Positions 42,580 to 52,076 of a stretch of DNA of 64,000 bases are shown here, piece by piece. The DNA comes from Clostridiales bacterium (GTDB lineage Bacteria > Bacillota > Clostridia > Saccharofermentanales > Saccharofermentanaceae). Within the stretch, counting starts at the first letter, position 1. Each line of letters begins with the position of its first letter. Made by a program: the position numbers and the translations under genes. The stretch is from NCBI GenBank assembly GCA_017510605.1, contig JAFWMQ010000007.1:62001-126000 (forward strand), written 5' to 3'. Under the pieces are notes generated by a model. The model was not told where the DNA came from. It was given only the letters and a program-made list of their open reading frames with translations, and made no database searches.

Positions 42580-43719
42580 ATGATCCACTTTAATGAGCCC
42601 ACATTATCGGGTAAAGAACTTGAATACATAAAAGATGCCGTAACTGTCGAGCATAAGCTCTGTGGTGACGGTAAATACACACATAAATGTAATAAGTGGA
42701 TCGAAGAGAATACCGGTGTTGCTAAAGCAATGCTTACTACATCCTGTTCCCATGCACTTGAGATCGCAGCTATACTCTGTGACATCAAAGACGGCGATGA
42801 GGTAATAATGCCTTCTTTTACTTTTTGTTCGACAGCTAATGCTTTTGTCCTCAGGGGCGCAAAGATCGTTTTTGTCGATATCAGACCGGACACCATGAAT
42901 ATTGATGAGAAAATCATCGAGGATGCAATTACGGATAAGACCAAGGTCATCGTCCCCGTTCATTATGCCGGTGTTCCCTGCGACATGGATAAGATAATGG
43001 ATATTGCAGCCCGCCACAACCTGAAGGTCGTAGAAGACGCAGCACAGGGCGTAAAGGCTTCCTACAAGGGCAAAGCTCTGGGTTCAATCGGACATTACGG
43101 ATGCTTCAGCTTCCATGAGACCAAAAACTATTGCATGGGCGAAGGCGGTGCTATCCTTCTCCGCGATCATGATGATGTTGAACACGCTGAGATCATTAGA
43201 GAGAAAGGCACAAACCGTTCCAAGTTTTTCCGCGGCGAGATCGATAAATACACATGGGTCGATATGGGAAGCTCTTATCTACCGAGTGAACTAAATGCAG
43301 CTTATCTGTGGGCTCAATTGGAAGTTGCTGATGAGATCTTCGAAGACAGGATGAAGAAATGGAAACTTTATTACGAGATCCTTAGTAATACGGATATACT
43401 CAAAGACAGGATCGAGCTGCCATACATCCCTAAAGAGTGTGTTCACAATGCGCATATGTTTTTTATAAAGCTCAAGGATCTTGATGAGAGAACCAGATTG
43501 AATAAATATTTAAGGAGCAAGGATATAGGTGCAGTCTTCCACTATGTTCCTCTTCATTCGGCTGAAGCCGGCCTGAAGTTCGGAAGGTTCCATGGCGAAG
43601 ACAAATATACGACAAAAGAGAGCGAAAGGCTCTTAAGACTGCCTCTGCACTATAATCTGTCCATGGAAGAGATAAATTATATCTGCGATTCAATCAAGGA
43701 GTTCTTTACAGGGGCATAA
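42580..43719 (+). CDS. WecE/RffA-like dTDP-4-amino-4,6-dideoxygalactose transaminase
   Basis: This 379-residue DegT/DnrJ/EryC1 aminotransferase installs a 4-amino group on a nucleotide-linked 4-keto-6-deoxysugar. The PLP lysine lies in CFSFHETKNYCMGEGG near residue 182, a sequence typical of WecE. VEDAAQGVKASYKGK precedes it, and the RGEIDKYTWVDMGSSYLPSEL substrate loop (split: RGEIDKYTWVDM, GSSYLPSEL) follows. A GGGAG site precedes the ATG. It heads a tightly packed seven-gene plus-strand glycan operon with an epimerase, flippase, GT2 and ATP-grasp gene. Genes for the dTDP-sugar precursor (rmlA, rmlB) are not in the window. Confidence 0.9.
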   Translation: MIHFNEPTLSGKELEYIKDAVTVEHKLCGDGKYTHKCNKWIEENTGVAKAMLTTSCSHALEIAAILCDIKDGDEVIMPSFTFCSTANAFVLRGAKIVFVDIRPDTMNIDEKIIEDAITDKTKVIVPVHYAGVPCDMDKIMDIAARHNLKVVEDAAQGVKASYKGKALGSIGHYGCFSFHETKNYCMGEGGAILLRDHDDVEHAEIIREKGTNRSKFFRGEIDKYTWVDMGSSYLPSELNAAYLWAQLEVADEIFEDRMKKWKLYYEILSNTDILKDRIELPYIPKECVHNAHMFFIKLKDLDERTRLNKYLRSKDIGAVFHYVPLHSAEAGLKFGRFHGEDKYTTKESERLLRLPLHYNLSMEEINYICDSIKEFFTGA

Positions 43720-43720
43720 A

Positions 43721-45115
43721 ATGGGCAGAGATAAAAGCATCGAACAATGCGATATATTGATAACTTATGAGATCAGGAACAGAGAGATCGAGAATCTTTG
43801 TCTGATCAAACGCGAATTGGAACGCAGAGGCTATAAGGTTCTTTTCCGCATGCAATACGGAACATTTTTTGAAACCGAAAAGCCAGTTGATGCAAAAGTT
43901 GTAGTCATTCCCGCTTATTACAGAGAGCGCGCAAAATTCTATGCCGCTTCACACACCCCTCAAGTCAATAAGCTGGTAAATCTTCAATGGGAACAGGTTT
44001 TCAGCACAACAAATGAAGACAACCCAGAGTTCCTGGGTTCTATTAAACCTTGGGGACGCAGCGCTGTTCACTTTTCGTGGGGAAACCAGATGCACGAAAG
44101 ACTGATGAAACAATGGGGTGTCAAAGAAGATCATGCACCGGTAGTTGGTCATGTCGCACTTGATTTTTTGCGAGGACCGTTAAGAAACTACTACATGAAC
44201 AGGGATGAATTATTTCAAAAATATGGAATTCCCACTGACAAAAAAGTTCACTTATTTATCTCTTCGCTTTCTTTCGTCGGAGGTGATAAGCACGTAATCA
44301 AGACATCCGGTAATAAAAACGAACTTCACACGGCCGAATTGTTAGCGGATATCTCAATAAAGACCCGTAAAGCTTTAATGGAATGGTTCGAAAAAGCATT
44401 GCAGGAATCAGATGATGACATCATCATTTACCGCCCCCATCCTGAGGAAACAAACTGTACCGAGCTGAACGAACTTGCTTCGCGGGTTAAGAACTTCTAC
44501 GTGATCAGTCAGGAATCCGTAAAGCAATGGGTTCTGGCCTGCGACAAGATCTATAACTGGATGAGCACTTCTGTTGCGGAGGTATATGCAGCAGGAAAAG
44601 GATGTGCTTTATTAAGACCGGTCGAGATTCCATATGAACTGGAATTCAGATTATTTATCGGTGCTCAATTTATTACAACCTACAAGGATTTCTTTACCGA
44701 GTTTAAGAAATCCGAGCAAACCATGCCTATTCCGGAAGAGACCATCTTAAACTACTACAAGATCAACAAAGACAAGTATTCATATATGCTGGCCTGTGAT
44801 GTAATCGAGAAGGTCCTGAAGGATGATTCATATAATCTTGAAGCACCCCTGACCAATCCCTTCCGCAAGGGCGGAATATTCAATAAGCATCGTGTCGGTA
44901 ATTTCATCAAACGTCGTGTTGCTTCATCAAAGTTAATGTATAAGATCCATAAAAGCAATTCGTTCAAGAACACTACTTTCAGGGAATTATTGGATAACGT
45001 ATATTACGTTAAAGAAAAATTCCAAAGGAATTATGTTCCTGATGAGGAAATAAACGAGATCGTTAAGAGAATAGATGCAGCACTTAACAGCGATAACGGA
45101 GTATCCGCTTTATGA
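43721..45115 (+). CDS. Surface-carbohydrate biosynthesis protein, GT-B-like
   Basis: This 464-residue soluble protein resembles surface carbohydrate biosynthesis proteins of the CDP-glycerol-transferase/GT-B type. IIIYRPHPEETN near residue 245 contains the HP motif common to those enzymes, and NWMSTSVAEVYAAGKGCALL near 285 resembles the donor-binding region. The N-terminal Rossmann half begins DILITYEIRNREIENLCL. The donor is unknown. The gene starts 1 base after the WecE-like gene and overlaps the next by ATGA, so it is part of the same translational series. A direct transfer reaction using the 4-amino sugar is plausible but only inferred. Confidence 0.65.
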   Translation: MGRDKSIEQCDILITYEIRNREIENLCLIKRELERRGYKVLFRMQYGTFFETEKPVDAKVVVIPAYYRERAKFYAASHTPQVNKLVNLQWEQVFSTTNEDNPEFLGSIKPWGRSAVHFSWGNQMHERLMKQWGVKEDHAPVVGHVALDFLRGPLRNYYMNRDELFQKYGIPTDKKVHLFISSLSFVGGDKHVIKTSGNKNELHTAELLADISIKTRKALMEWFEKALQESDDDIIIYRPHPEETNCTELNELASRVKNFYVISQESVKQWVLACDKIYNWMSTSVAEVYAAGKGCALLRPVEIPYELEFRLFIGAQFITTYKDFFTEFKKSEQTMPIPEETILNYYKINKDKYSYMLACDVIEKVLKDDSYNLEAPLTNPFRKGGIFNKHRVGNFIKRRVASSKLMYKIHKSNSFKNTTFRELLDNVYYVKEKFQRNYVPDEEINEIVKRIDAALNSDNGVSAL

Positions 45116-46011
45116 TCTTTCTAGTTGCCGGCGCTTGCGGTTTTATCGGAACGGAATTCACACAGTATGCCAGATCAAAAGGTCATACCGTTAAAGGATG
45201 CGACGTATTTAGATGGGAAGAAAAAGCGAAAGAACTCTTCCCTGTTCAATCTGATTACTGGTGCATCCTCGATGAGCCTGAAGATGTATTTTTTGATAAA
45301 GCAGACAGTATAGTTCTTTTGGCAGCAAAACGTCCTTACAACGGGTTTTGCTCAGAAGATTATCTGTTTAATATCAGAACATCTGACGATTATATCTCGC
45401 TCGCGATCAAACACCAGATTCCAAATGCGGTATTCGCTTCTTCTAAAGCCGTTTACTCGGGCGAGAACCAACCTTGGAAAGAAGATGATCTGACGCGTCC
45501 ATCGAGCTTATATGGTGCATCCAAATCCGCAGTTGAACAATTGGGTCTCTACTACAGTTCAGCCGGTTCTATCAATTTTGTTGCCTTAAGATTTGCACAG
45601 GTAATCGGAATGGGCGAGAGGAAAGGATATCTTATCAACACGCTGATCGACAACGCTGTTGCCGGTAAACAACAGATTTTATTCGGTGACGGAAGTCAAT
45701 ACAGACATTACGTTTACATAAAGGATCTGTGCGAAGCTATTGTGCTTGCCGGCAGCTTAAAACACAGCGGCATTTATAACATCGGTATGAAGACCAGTAC
45801 TACCAACCTGGAATTAGCTCAAGCCGTTAATTCCGCCTTCGGGAACGAAGGTAACATTACCCATGACTACAGTAAACCGATGGCTTCCAATAATGATGTA
45901 ATGGATATAAACAAAGCTTCTGAAGAATTAGGATTCAATGCCCTGTTCGACGTTAATTCCGCTATGAAAGATATTGCTCTTGGGATGAGGATGAATGGGA
46001 CAGACGCTTAA
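45112..46011 (+). CDS. NAD-dependent epimerase/dehydratase (SDR family)
   Basis: This 299-residue extended SDR has the dinucleotide-binding GACGFIG motif at about residues 7-13. The catalytic YGASK (Y-x3-K) lies near residue 140, with a preceding Ser-rich ASSKAVYSG motif. Members epimerise, dehydrate or reduce nucleotide sugars. The substrate here is probably the nucleotide sugar handled by the WecE-like enzyme. It overlaps the preceding gene by 4 bases and the flippase gene by 17. Confidence 0.85.
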   Translation: MIFLVAGACGFIGTEFTQYARSKGHTVKGCDVFRWEEKAKELFPVQSDYWCILDEPEDVFFDKADSIVLLAAKRPYNGFCSEDYLFNIRTSDDYISLAIKHQIPNAVFASSKAVYSGENQPWKEDDLTRPSSLYGASKSAVEQLGLYYSSAGSINFVALRFAQVIGMGERKGYLINTLIDNAVAGKQQILFGDGSQYRHYVYIKDLCEAIVLAGSLKHSGIYNIGMKTSTTNLELAQAVNSAFGNEGNITHDYSKPMASNNDVMDINKASEELGFNALFDVNSAMKDIALGMRMNGTDA

Positions 46012-47461
46012 AGAAAAATATAATAATCTTCCGGCGGCCGTAAAAGCTTCTGTATTGTTTGTATTCTGCGGAATACTCAAAGATGCCATAGACTTTATCG
46101 TTACCCCTATATTCAGCCGAATCCTTGAACAGGAAGAATATGGTCTTTTTAATGTATATAACTCCTGGTATCAGATATTTCATATAGCAGTCTCCTTATA
46201 TATTTTCAGTGACGGGTTTGTTGTAGGACTCTCAAGGTTCGGAAATAAAAAAGAAGAGTTCACTTCAAGCCAGCAGGGATTGATACTTGTATTGGCCCTT
46301 CCCTGGATACTGTTATATGCGTTGAATTTCCGCAATTGGAACGCAATGCTTCAGATGAACACTATAATGGTCGTTCTGATGATCTCTCAGATAGTATTTA
46401 CTACTCCAATGAACCTCTGGGTACAGAAAAAAAGATATACATATGACTATCGTCCCTACGTTCCCGTAATGATCATATATGCCTTAATGCAGCCGTTACT
46501 TGCTTTAGTTCTGATATTTATTAACAATCTCAACCAGGGCAGCTTCAACAATGGTGTGCTCAGGATTTATGCCGGTGTCGGAGTCCAGATTGCATTCGGA
46601 TTTGTTCTGATGATAATGCAATTCATAAGGACCCCGAAATTCGCTGACAAAGAATACTGGGGATTCAGTCTGTCGACAAATTCCGTACTTGTCCCATACT
46701 ACTTCTCACAGATCCTTCTGAACCACTCAGACAAGCTTATGATAGACCGTTTTGTGGGCAAGGCTCAGACCGCCGTTTACAGCATCGCACACTCAGCCGC
46801 ATTCACACTGCTGGTAGTTACCGGAAGTCTTAACAGCACATTTACGCCGTGGCTTCACAACAAGCTTAAGACCAAGGACACATCTGAGGTAAAAAAACTC
46901 ACGTCTTCTCTTATCATCCTTGTAGCTGTTTGTTCGCTTATTATTTTCTTAATGACTCCTGAACTTATGATGATTCTTGGCGATGAGAAATATGCCGAAG
47001 GCAAATGGATCGTACCGCCTCTTACTTTTGGTGTATTTATAATATTCATTTACACACTTTTAGCAGATGTGGAATTGTACTTCAGCGGCAATAAATATGT
47101 TACTTTCGCTTCTATACTGGGAGCTGCAGTTAACATCATCTTAAACTATCTCCTGATCCCGAAGATAGGATATCTGGTTGCAGGCTATACGACTATCATC
47201 GGCTACCTGGTGATGTGTGCGTGCCACCTCATTTTCTTAAGGATCATTTGCAGAAAACAGGATATCAAAGCGGGTTCTCTATTCGATATACGCATAATCC
47301 TTTTGGTAACAGTTGTTTTAGCGGCTCTTCTGATCGGTGTTATGTGCCTGTATCAGCTGATTCTGATTAGGTATATAATATTATTTGGTTTGGCAGCCGC
47401 ATTATTCATAAAGAGAAAAATGATCATTGATCTGATTTCGGGAATTAAGAAAAAGAGTTAA
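45995..47461 (+). CDS. Second oligosaccharide flippase (Wzx-like)
   Basis: This 488-residue protein has about 12-14 hydrophobic segments and a MOP-type N-terminus with FVFCGILKDAIDFIVTPIFS and RILEQEEYGLFNVYNSWYQI. It is not a close copy of the flippase at 28277 by eye, so the two probably serve different lipid-linked glycans. It starts 17 bases inside the epimerase gene. Within this operon it would move the amino-sugar glycan across the membrane. Confidence 0.87.
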   Translation: MGQTLKEKYNNLPAAVKASVLFVFCGILKDAIDFIVTPIFSRILEQEEYGLFNVYNSWYQIFHIAVSLYIFSDGFVVGLSRFGNKKEEFTSSQQGLILVLALPWILLYALNFRNWNAMLQMNTIMVVLMISQIVFTTPMNLWVQKKRYTYDYRPYVPVMIIYALMQPLLALVLIFINNLNQGSFNNGVLRIYAGVGVQIAFGFVLMIMQFIRTPKFADKEYWGFSLSTNSVLVPYYFSQILLNHSDKLMIDRFVGKAQTAVYSIAHSAAFTLLVVTGSLNSTFTPWLHNKLKTKDTSEVKKLTSSLIILVAVCSLIIFLMTPELMMILGDEKYAEGKWIVPPLTFGVFIIFIYTLLADVELYFSGNKYVTFASILGAAVNIILNYLLIPKIGYLVAGYTTIIGYLVMCACHLIFLRIICRKQDIKAGSLFDIRIILLVTVVLAALLIGVMCLYQLILIRYIILFGLAAALFIKRKMIIDLISGIKKKS

Positions 47462-47473
47462 AGCAGGTGTAGG

Positions 47474-48418
47474 ATGGCATTATATTCAATAGTAATACCG
47501 GTATATAATTCCGAGAAAAGTCTCGATATTCTTTATACCCGAATTGTTAATGTATTCGAAAATGAGATCAAACAGCCGTTTGAAATGATTCTTGTTGACG
47601 ATTGTTCAAAGGATAATTCCTATAAGATCATAAAGGAACTCTCCGCAAAAGATCCAAGGATCAAGGGCATTCAGCTTGCAGTCAACCATGGTCAGCAGAA
47701 AGCTGTTTTATGCGGTTTCAGACACGTCAATGGCGAATATATTATTACTATGGATGATGATCTTCAGCATCCGCCTGAACAAATCCACGTTCTTATCGAT
47801 GAGATGAACAAGTCTGACGACTGGGACGTAATTATCGGTGCATACGACACTAAGCAGCACAACTTAATCAGAAGATTCGGTTCAGGTCTGATGAACCTGA
47901 GCCATAATATTATTTATAACAAGCCCAAGGATCTTCATATGACCAGTTTCAGACTCATAAGAAGATATGTTATTGATAATCTTAATAAGATAAACATTTC
48001 ACAGCCTACAGTCGGTGTTTTACTATTGCAGTCTACAAGACGGATCAAGAATGTTCAGGTCCATCATGATAAAAGAGCATATGGCAAAAGCGGATATGAC
48101 TTTAAAAAGCTGGTCAAGTTGTTTCTTCGCAATGTCATTACCAATTCTGATCTTCCGCTGCTGGCAGTAATGTATTTCGGCATCTTCAGTCTGATTGCAA
48201 GTATGTGTCTGGGATTATTCTTCCTTATAAGATATTTCGCAGTAGGTATTTCTATAACAGGTTGGACATCTTCTGTTCTTCTGCTTTTATTCTTTGGTGG
48301 AGCAACACTGTTTTCTATTGGTTTGATCGGCAGATATCTGATCAACATTATGTTAGAAGCCAAGAAGTATCCTGCTTACTTTATCAGGCAGACAGATGGT
48401 GACTTGAAAGATGAGTAA
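47474..48418 (+). CDS. GT2 glycosyltransferase with two C-terminal membrane helices (CsbB/GtrB/ArnC-like)
   Basis: This 314-residue protein has a GT-A catalytic domain opening YSIVIPVYNSEKSL. It has DDCSKDNS for nucleotide binding, TMDDDLQHPPEQ with the metal-binding DxD-like triad near residue 95, and SFRLIRRYVI near 160. Two transmembrane helices follow at about residues 232-258 and 266-292. This layout is that of enzymes making undecaprenyl-phosphate sugars for extracytoplasmic glycosylation. In Bacillus, CsbB works with a flippase and YfhO; a YfhO-like gene lies at 20952. It overlaps the ATP-grasp gene by 8 bases. Confidence 0.88.
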   Translation: MALYSIVIPVYNSEKSLDILYTRIVNVFENEIKQPFEMILVDDCSKDNSYKIIKELSAKDPRIKGIQLAVNHGQQKAVLCGFRHVNGEYIITMDDDLQHPPEQIHVLIDEMNKSDDWDVIIGAYDTKQHNLIRRFGSGLMNLSHNIIYNKPKDLHMTSFRLIRRYVIDNLNKINISQPTVGVLLLQSTRRIKNVQVHHDKRAYGKSGYDFKKLVKLFLRNVITNSDLPLLAVMYFGIFSLIASMCLGLFFLIRYFAVGISITGWTSSVLLLLFFGGATLFSIGLIGRYLINIMLEAKKYPAYFIRQTDGDLKDE

Positions 48419-49520
48419 GATCTTAGTTCTCGGAACAGGTCCAGCTCAGGCTGATCTTATCAGAACCTGTAAGGCGAAAGGCTGGGATGTCTATGCTGTC
48501 AGCTACAGATCAGGATATATCGGAGAGCAGTTTGCTGATCACTTCGATGAGATCAATATCGTTGATGAAGATGCAATAAAAGAATATGCTCAAAACAATA
48601 GTATAGATTATATCTATTCAACAGGCTCGGACATTGCCATGCCTACTGCCTTCGAAGTGTCTGAAAAGCTTGGATTAAGAGCATTCTGCAAACCTCAGAC
48701 TGCTGTAATCTGCAACAACAAACACCTGTTGAGAACAGAATTGGGTAATGACTTTGAAGGAAATGTTCCTTTTCAGTGCTTAACCGGTAAAAATCAGGAA
48801 ATCAAGATTCCTTACCCATTCATGATTAAGCCAGATGATTCACAAGGTCAGAGAGGTGTTTTCAAAGTAAAGGATCATGATGAGTACTTATCCCGCTTTG
48901 ATGAGAGCATATCTTTCTCAAGAAGCAAAAAAATCGTCATCGAACAATTCATCTCAGGCGAAGAATTCTCTGTTAATACTTTTTCAGTAAACGGCAAGAT
49001 CGTTTTCTCTCTGATATCAGGCAGAGAATCCTGGGCAGAACATTCCGGAGGACTGATCCATAAACACTATATTCCTGTTCAATGGAAAGATGACAGCGAA
49101 CTGACTGATCGGGTTAACAGTCTCGTTTCCCGCACACTTGCCAGATTAGAAATCAACAATGGTCCTGCTTACTTCCAGATAAAGATCACTGAAGACAGGA
49201 AACCTTACATAATTGAAGTAACTCCACGGCTTGACGGCTGCCATATGTGGCGGCTTATCAAGTATTCAACAGGTATTGATCTGATGGAACTCACTGTTAA
49301 TGCCATTGAGAATAAAGAGATTCCTGAGAACTTCTCTTATAATATTCTTCCCTACGAGACTGAATTCATGTGTTCTGCTCCCGGTATCGCTTTCAGCAAG
49401 GCTGATTTTGAACTAGGGAACTATGAGTTCCTTGAATGGTATTATCAGGATGGTGACATCGTTCGCAGGATGAACGGATATAAAGAAAAGTGCGGATATG
49501 TCATCCGCAGATTAAGCTGA
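48411..49520 (+). CDS. ATP-grasp ligase in a glycan operon
   Basis: This 369-residue protein has the three-part ATP-grasp layout. A pre-ATP-grasp Rossmann segment ILVLGTGPAQADLI comes first. The ATP-binding lid PFMIKPDDSQGQRGVFKV lies near residue 140, then VIEQFISGEEFSVNTFSVNG near 180. Metal-binding residues are in YIIEVTPRLDGCHMW near 270. Such enzymes form an amide or ester from a carboxylate via an acyl phosphate. In an operon with a 4-amino-sugar transaminase, a likely job is attaching an amino or other carboxylic acid to the amino sugar. It is the last gene of the operon, ending 6 bases from the convergent gene's stop. Confidence 0.8.
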   Translation: MSKILVLGTGPAQADLIRTCKAKGWDVYAVSYRSGYIGEQFADHFDEINIVDEDAIKEYAQNNSIDYIYSTGSDIAMPTAFEVSEKLGLRAFCKPQTAVICNNKHLLRTELGNDFEGNVPFQCLTGKNQEIKIPYPFMIKPDDSQGQRGVFKVKDHDEYLSRFDESISFSRSKKIVIEQFISGEEFSVNTFSVNGKIVFSLISGRESWAEHSGGLIHKHYIPVQWKDDSELTDRVNSLVSRTLARLEINNGPAYFQIKITEDRKPYIIEVTPRLDGCHMWRLIKYSTGIDLMELTVNAIENKEIPENFSYNILPYETEFMCSAPGIAFSKADFELGNYEFLEWYYQDGDIVRRMNGYKEKCGYVIRRLS

Positions 49521-49526
49521 ACTGAA

Positions 49527-50558
49527 TTATCCTAAAATACCTTCGATTATTCTTCCGGCTCCGTTCCCGTCAACTAAGGATGCCATAGCGTTTGCAATAC
49601 GAACTCTCTCATCATAATTCCCGGCCAGCTTAACAGCTTCATTTATTAATGTGCCTGCAAGCGTATGATTGCCTGTTATTCTTATATCACCAAGATTTTT
49701 AATTATCCCTTTTTTATCAAATGTCTGTGCTAACGGAATCTGATTATCTGCCAGTATATATGTAATTGCCGGTGTTTGAATTGCACATAATTCGTAAAGA
49801 GTTGAACCTGACGCTGAAATTGCAACATCACAACTTCTCATAAGTTTACCCATTTCGGTAACATTTTCATGGATATCTATATTGCTATAATCAGAAACTG
49901 ATTTTTTGATTATTTCTTTATCAGGGTTCATCATACCCAATACAAAATGGAAACTATAATCCTTATAGTTTTTTGCCTCCTCAACAAGAACTGTTGTAAA
50001 GTGTTCCGGATCTGCACCGCCGGTAGAAACAAATATATTTCTGCCTTTTTCCGAAACAACACGCGGGTCCCGGTTCCGGAATTCTTTTCTGAGGGGAGTA
50101 TATGCCGTCCCTGTTAAAAAGACCGGCTCTTGCTTTCCTTCATATAGATTTCTGTATTCATCAACATCAGCAGATATATTGTAGTTAATTACAGCATCAC
50201 AGGAACAAGCCAAATTGCATCTGTCATCTATATAGACGAGTTTACAACCTGACTCGGAACAACGCTTATGCACTGTCTTCATATAGTCTTCCGTAATGAA
50301 ATATGAATCTACAATAACAGCGGATGGCTTATCGGAATCTAACCGGCTAATGATCTCATCAGGATCCGGAACAGAATAATCAGAGTTCAAAACCTCAGCC
50401 TGATGTCCATACTCTTTTATGATCTTCTCGAAATCATCAGATGCGAGAAAGAACTTACACTCTTTACCCGTTTCTTTTGCAGCGTTTGCAATCGACAGAC
50501 AGCGCATGATATGCCCCGCTCCGATCAGTTTATTACCGTCTGCCCTGAAAATAATCAT
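49527..50558 (-). CDS. pseG: PseG-like UDP-sugar hydrolase
   Basis: This 343-residue GT-B-like hydrolase resembles PseG, which removes UDP from UDP-2,4-diacetamido-2,4,6-trideoxy-altropyranose before condensation with phosphoenolpyruvate. The N-terminal motif FRADGNKLIGAGHIMRCLSI, with its GxGHxxR catalytic histidine region, is diagnostic. FVSTGGADPEHFT and the SASGSTLYELCAIQTPAI donor-site region follow. It is the last gene of the seven-gene minus-strand nonulosonic acid operon. Confidence 0.9.
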   Translation of the reverse strand: MIIFRADGNKLIGAGHIMRCLSIANAAKETGKECKFFLASDDFEKIIKEYGHQAEVLNSDYSVPDPDEIISRLDSDKPSAVIVDSYFITEDYMKTVHKRCSESGCKLVYIDDRCNLACSCDAVINYNISADVDEYRNLYEGKQEPVFLTGTAYTPLRKEFRNRDPRVVSEKGRNIFVSTGGADPEHFTTVLVEEAKNYKDYSFHFVLGMMNPDKEIIKKSVSDYSNIDIHENVTEMGKLMRSCDVAISASGSTLYELCAIQTPAITYILADNQIPLAQTFDKKGIIKNLGDIRITGNHTLAGTLINEAVKLAGNYDERVRIANAMASLVDGNGAGRIIEGILG

Positions 50559-50566
50559 ATCAACAA

Positions 50567-51013
50567 TTAATCATTAACATCCATCTCAAATACAGTTTCT
50601 TTCTTTAGAAATCCTTCTCTCTCAAAGACTTTTAACGATGCTGTATTATCGGGTTTTACTCTTGCTCTGACAGTCTTAATATCAGGCATTCCTTCTTTTA
50701 TTTTTTCTACCAGAAGAGAAACAATCTTACTGCCGTATCCCCTGCCTCTGAATTCGGCAGAGATGCTATAACTTATCTCTGCAACTGAATCTGAAATATT
50801 AATCCTAATCTGGCCTGCGGGGATATCATCTGCAACCAATACAAACAGGACAACATCATCACGGGCTATTACCTTATTGAACCAATTAACATGATCCTCA
50901 TAAGGAATAAGTTCCGTATTAAAAGAATTTCTTCTTACTTCAGGATCATTAGCCCATTCGTAATAAAGATCAAGATCTGCTGATTCAGCCTTCCGAAGGT
51001 ACAGATTGCTCAT
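50567..51013 (-). CDS. pseH: GNAT acetyltransferase, PseH-like
   Basis: This 148-residue GNAT protein has the acetyl-CoA binding motif AEFRGRGYGSKIVSLL near residue 87 and the WANDPEVRRNSF start motif common in sugar-amine acetyltransferases. By position between PseG and PseI it should N-acetylate the 4-amino sugar made by PseC. The start overlaps the pseI stop by ATGA. Confidence 0.82.
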   Translation of the reverse strand: MSNLYLRKAESADLDLYYEWANDPEVRRNSFNTELIPYEDHVNWFNKVIARDDVVLFVLVADDIPAGQIRINISDSVAEISYSISAEFRGRGYGSKIVSLLVEKIKEGMPDIKTVRARVKPDNTASLKVFEREGFLKKETVFEMDVND

Positions 51014-52050
51014 TCCAGACTCTCCATAAACTCAAGGGTTATCGGTTCTCCGCGCTTAACTTCTTTAGTAGCTTTCCTTCCAATCATTATCTTAAGATTC
51101 TTAGGAGCAATACCATAACCCGGTCTTATACTTCTAATATTCTCCGTAGAGATAACGTCTCCGGGATTAATGTCCTTTACTGCAAACAAACTGCGGCGGA
51201 ATACTGTGGAAGCCTGTTCTTTTGCTGACAATGTATAGTCCGGTCCTTTAGAAATTGCGCATGCATTGTTTGTATCTTTTATCATCTGTGCGAACTCATC
51301 CATAGTCATGCTGAATGCACTGTCAGCACTTTCAATACCATCGATCTTTACATGTTTCTCGATAACACGTGCCCCTAAGGAAACTGCTACAATAGCACCT
51401 ATGCTTCCGAAGCTGTGATCAGACAGACCTACAGGAACTCCAAATCTTTCGCGCATATCAGGTATGTTACCCAAATGCATATCTTCCCAGTTAGCAGGGT
51501 ATTCACTGCAGCATTTCATAAGGACGATCTGATCATTTCCGACTCTCCGACAGGCATCAACTGCATCCTGAATCTCATCCGTACTTGCCATACCACAGGA
51601 CATAATCATAGGTTTGCCTTTAGATGCGGCATATTCGATGAGCATAATATCATTCAGTTCAAAACTTGCTATCTTATAAGCTTCTATACCAAGTTCCTCA
51701 AGGAAATCAACAGCGCCTTTATCAAACGGTGTAGAAAGAAAATCTATTCCGCATTTATCACATTCATCTTTGATTGCTTTATGCCATTCATATGGTGTGC
51801 CTGCGTCCTGATATAAGTCATAAAGCTTATAACCGTCCCAAAGACCTCCCTTGATCTTAAAGTAATCTTTATCACAATCAATCGTGAGAGAATCCGCTGT
51901 ATATGTTTGTATCTTCAGGCAGTCAGCACCTGCTTTTGCGGTCTGTCGAACGATCTCAAGAGCGTTCTCTAAACTGCCGCCGTGATTAGCGCTCATCTCA
52001 GCAATAACATATACTCCGCCGTTCTGTATCTTATCTGACAGATGAAACAT
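51010..52050 (-). CDS. pseI: PseI/NeuB-family nonulosonic acid synthase
   Basis: This 346-residue enzyme condenses a 6-deoxy-diacetamido hexose with phosphoenolpyruvate to form a nine-carbon acid. Motifs are VIAEMSANHGGSLENAL at the N-terminus, KIQTYTADSLT, GLSDHSFGSIGAIVAVSLGA and VIEKHVKID. A C-terminal SAF (antifreeze-like) domain runs from about residue 285. The WDGYKLYDLY stretch near residue 72 is of the pseudaminic-acid (PseI) rather than the sialic-acid type. The exact product (pseudaminic acid or an isomer) cannot be fixed from sequence. Confidence 0.88.
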   Translation of the reverse strand: MFHLSDKIQNGGVYVIAEMSANHGGSLENALEIVRQTAKAGADCLKIQTYTADSLTIDCDKDYFKIKGGLWDGYKLYDLYQDAGTPYEWHKAIKDECDKCGIDFLSTPFDKGAVDFLEELGIEAYKIASFELNDIMLIEYAASKGKPMIMSCGMASTDEIQDAVDACRRVGNDQIVLMKCCSEYPANWEDMHLGNIPDMRERFGVPVGLSDHSFGSIGAIVAVSLGARVIEKHVKIDGIESADSAFSMTMDEFAQMIKDTNNACAISKGPDYTLSAKEQASTVFRRSLFAVKDINPGDVISTENIRSIRPGYGIAPKNLKIMIGRKATKEVKRGEPITLEFMESLE

Positions 52051-52076
52051 TTCTTCTCTCCTAAATTAAAAATGAT

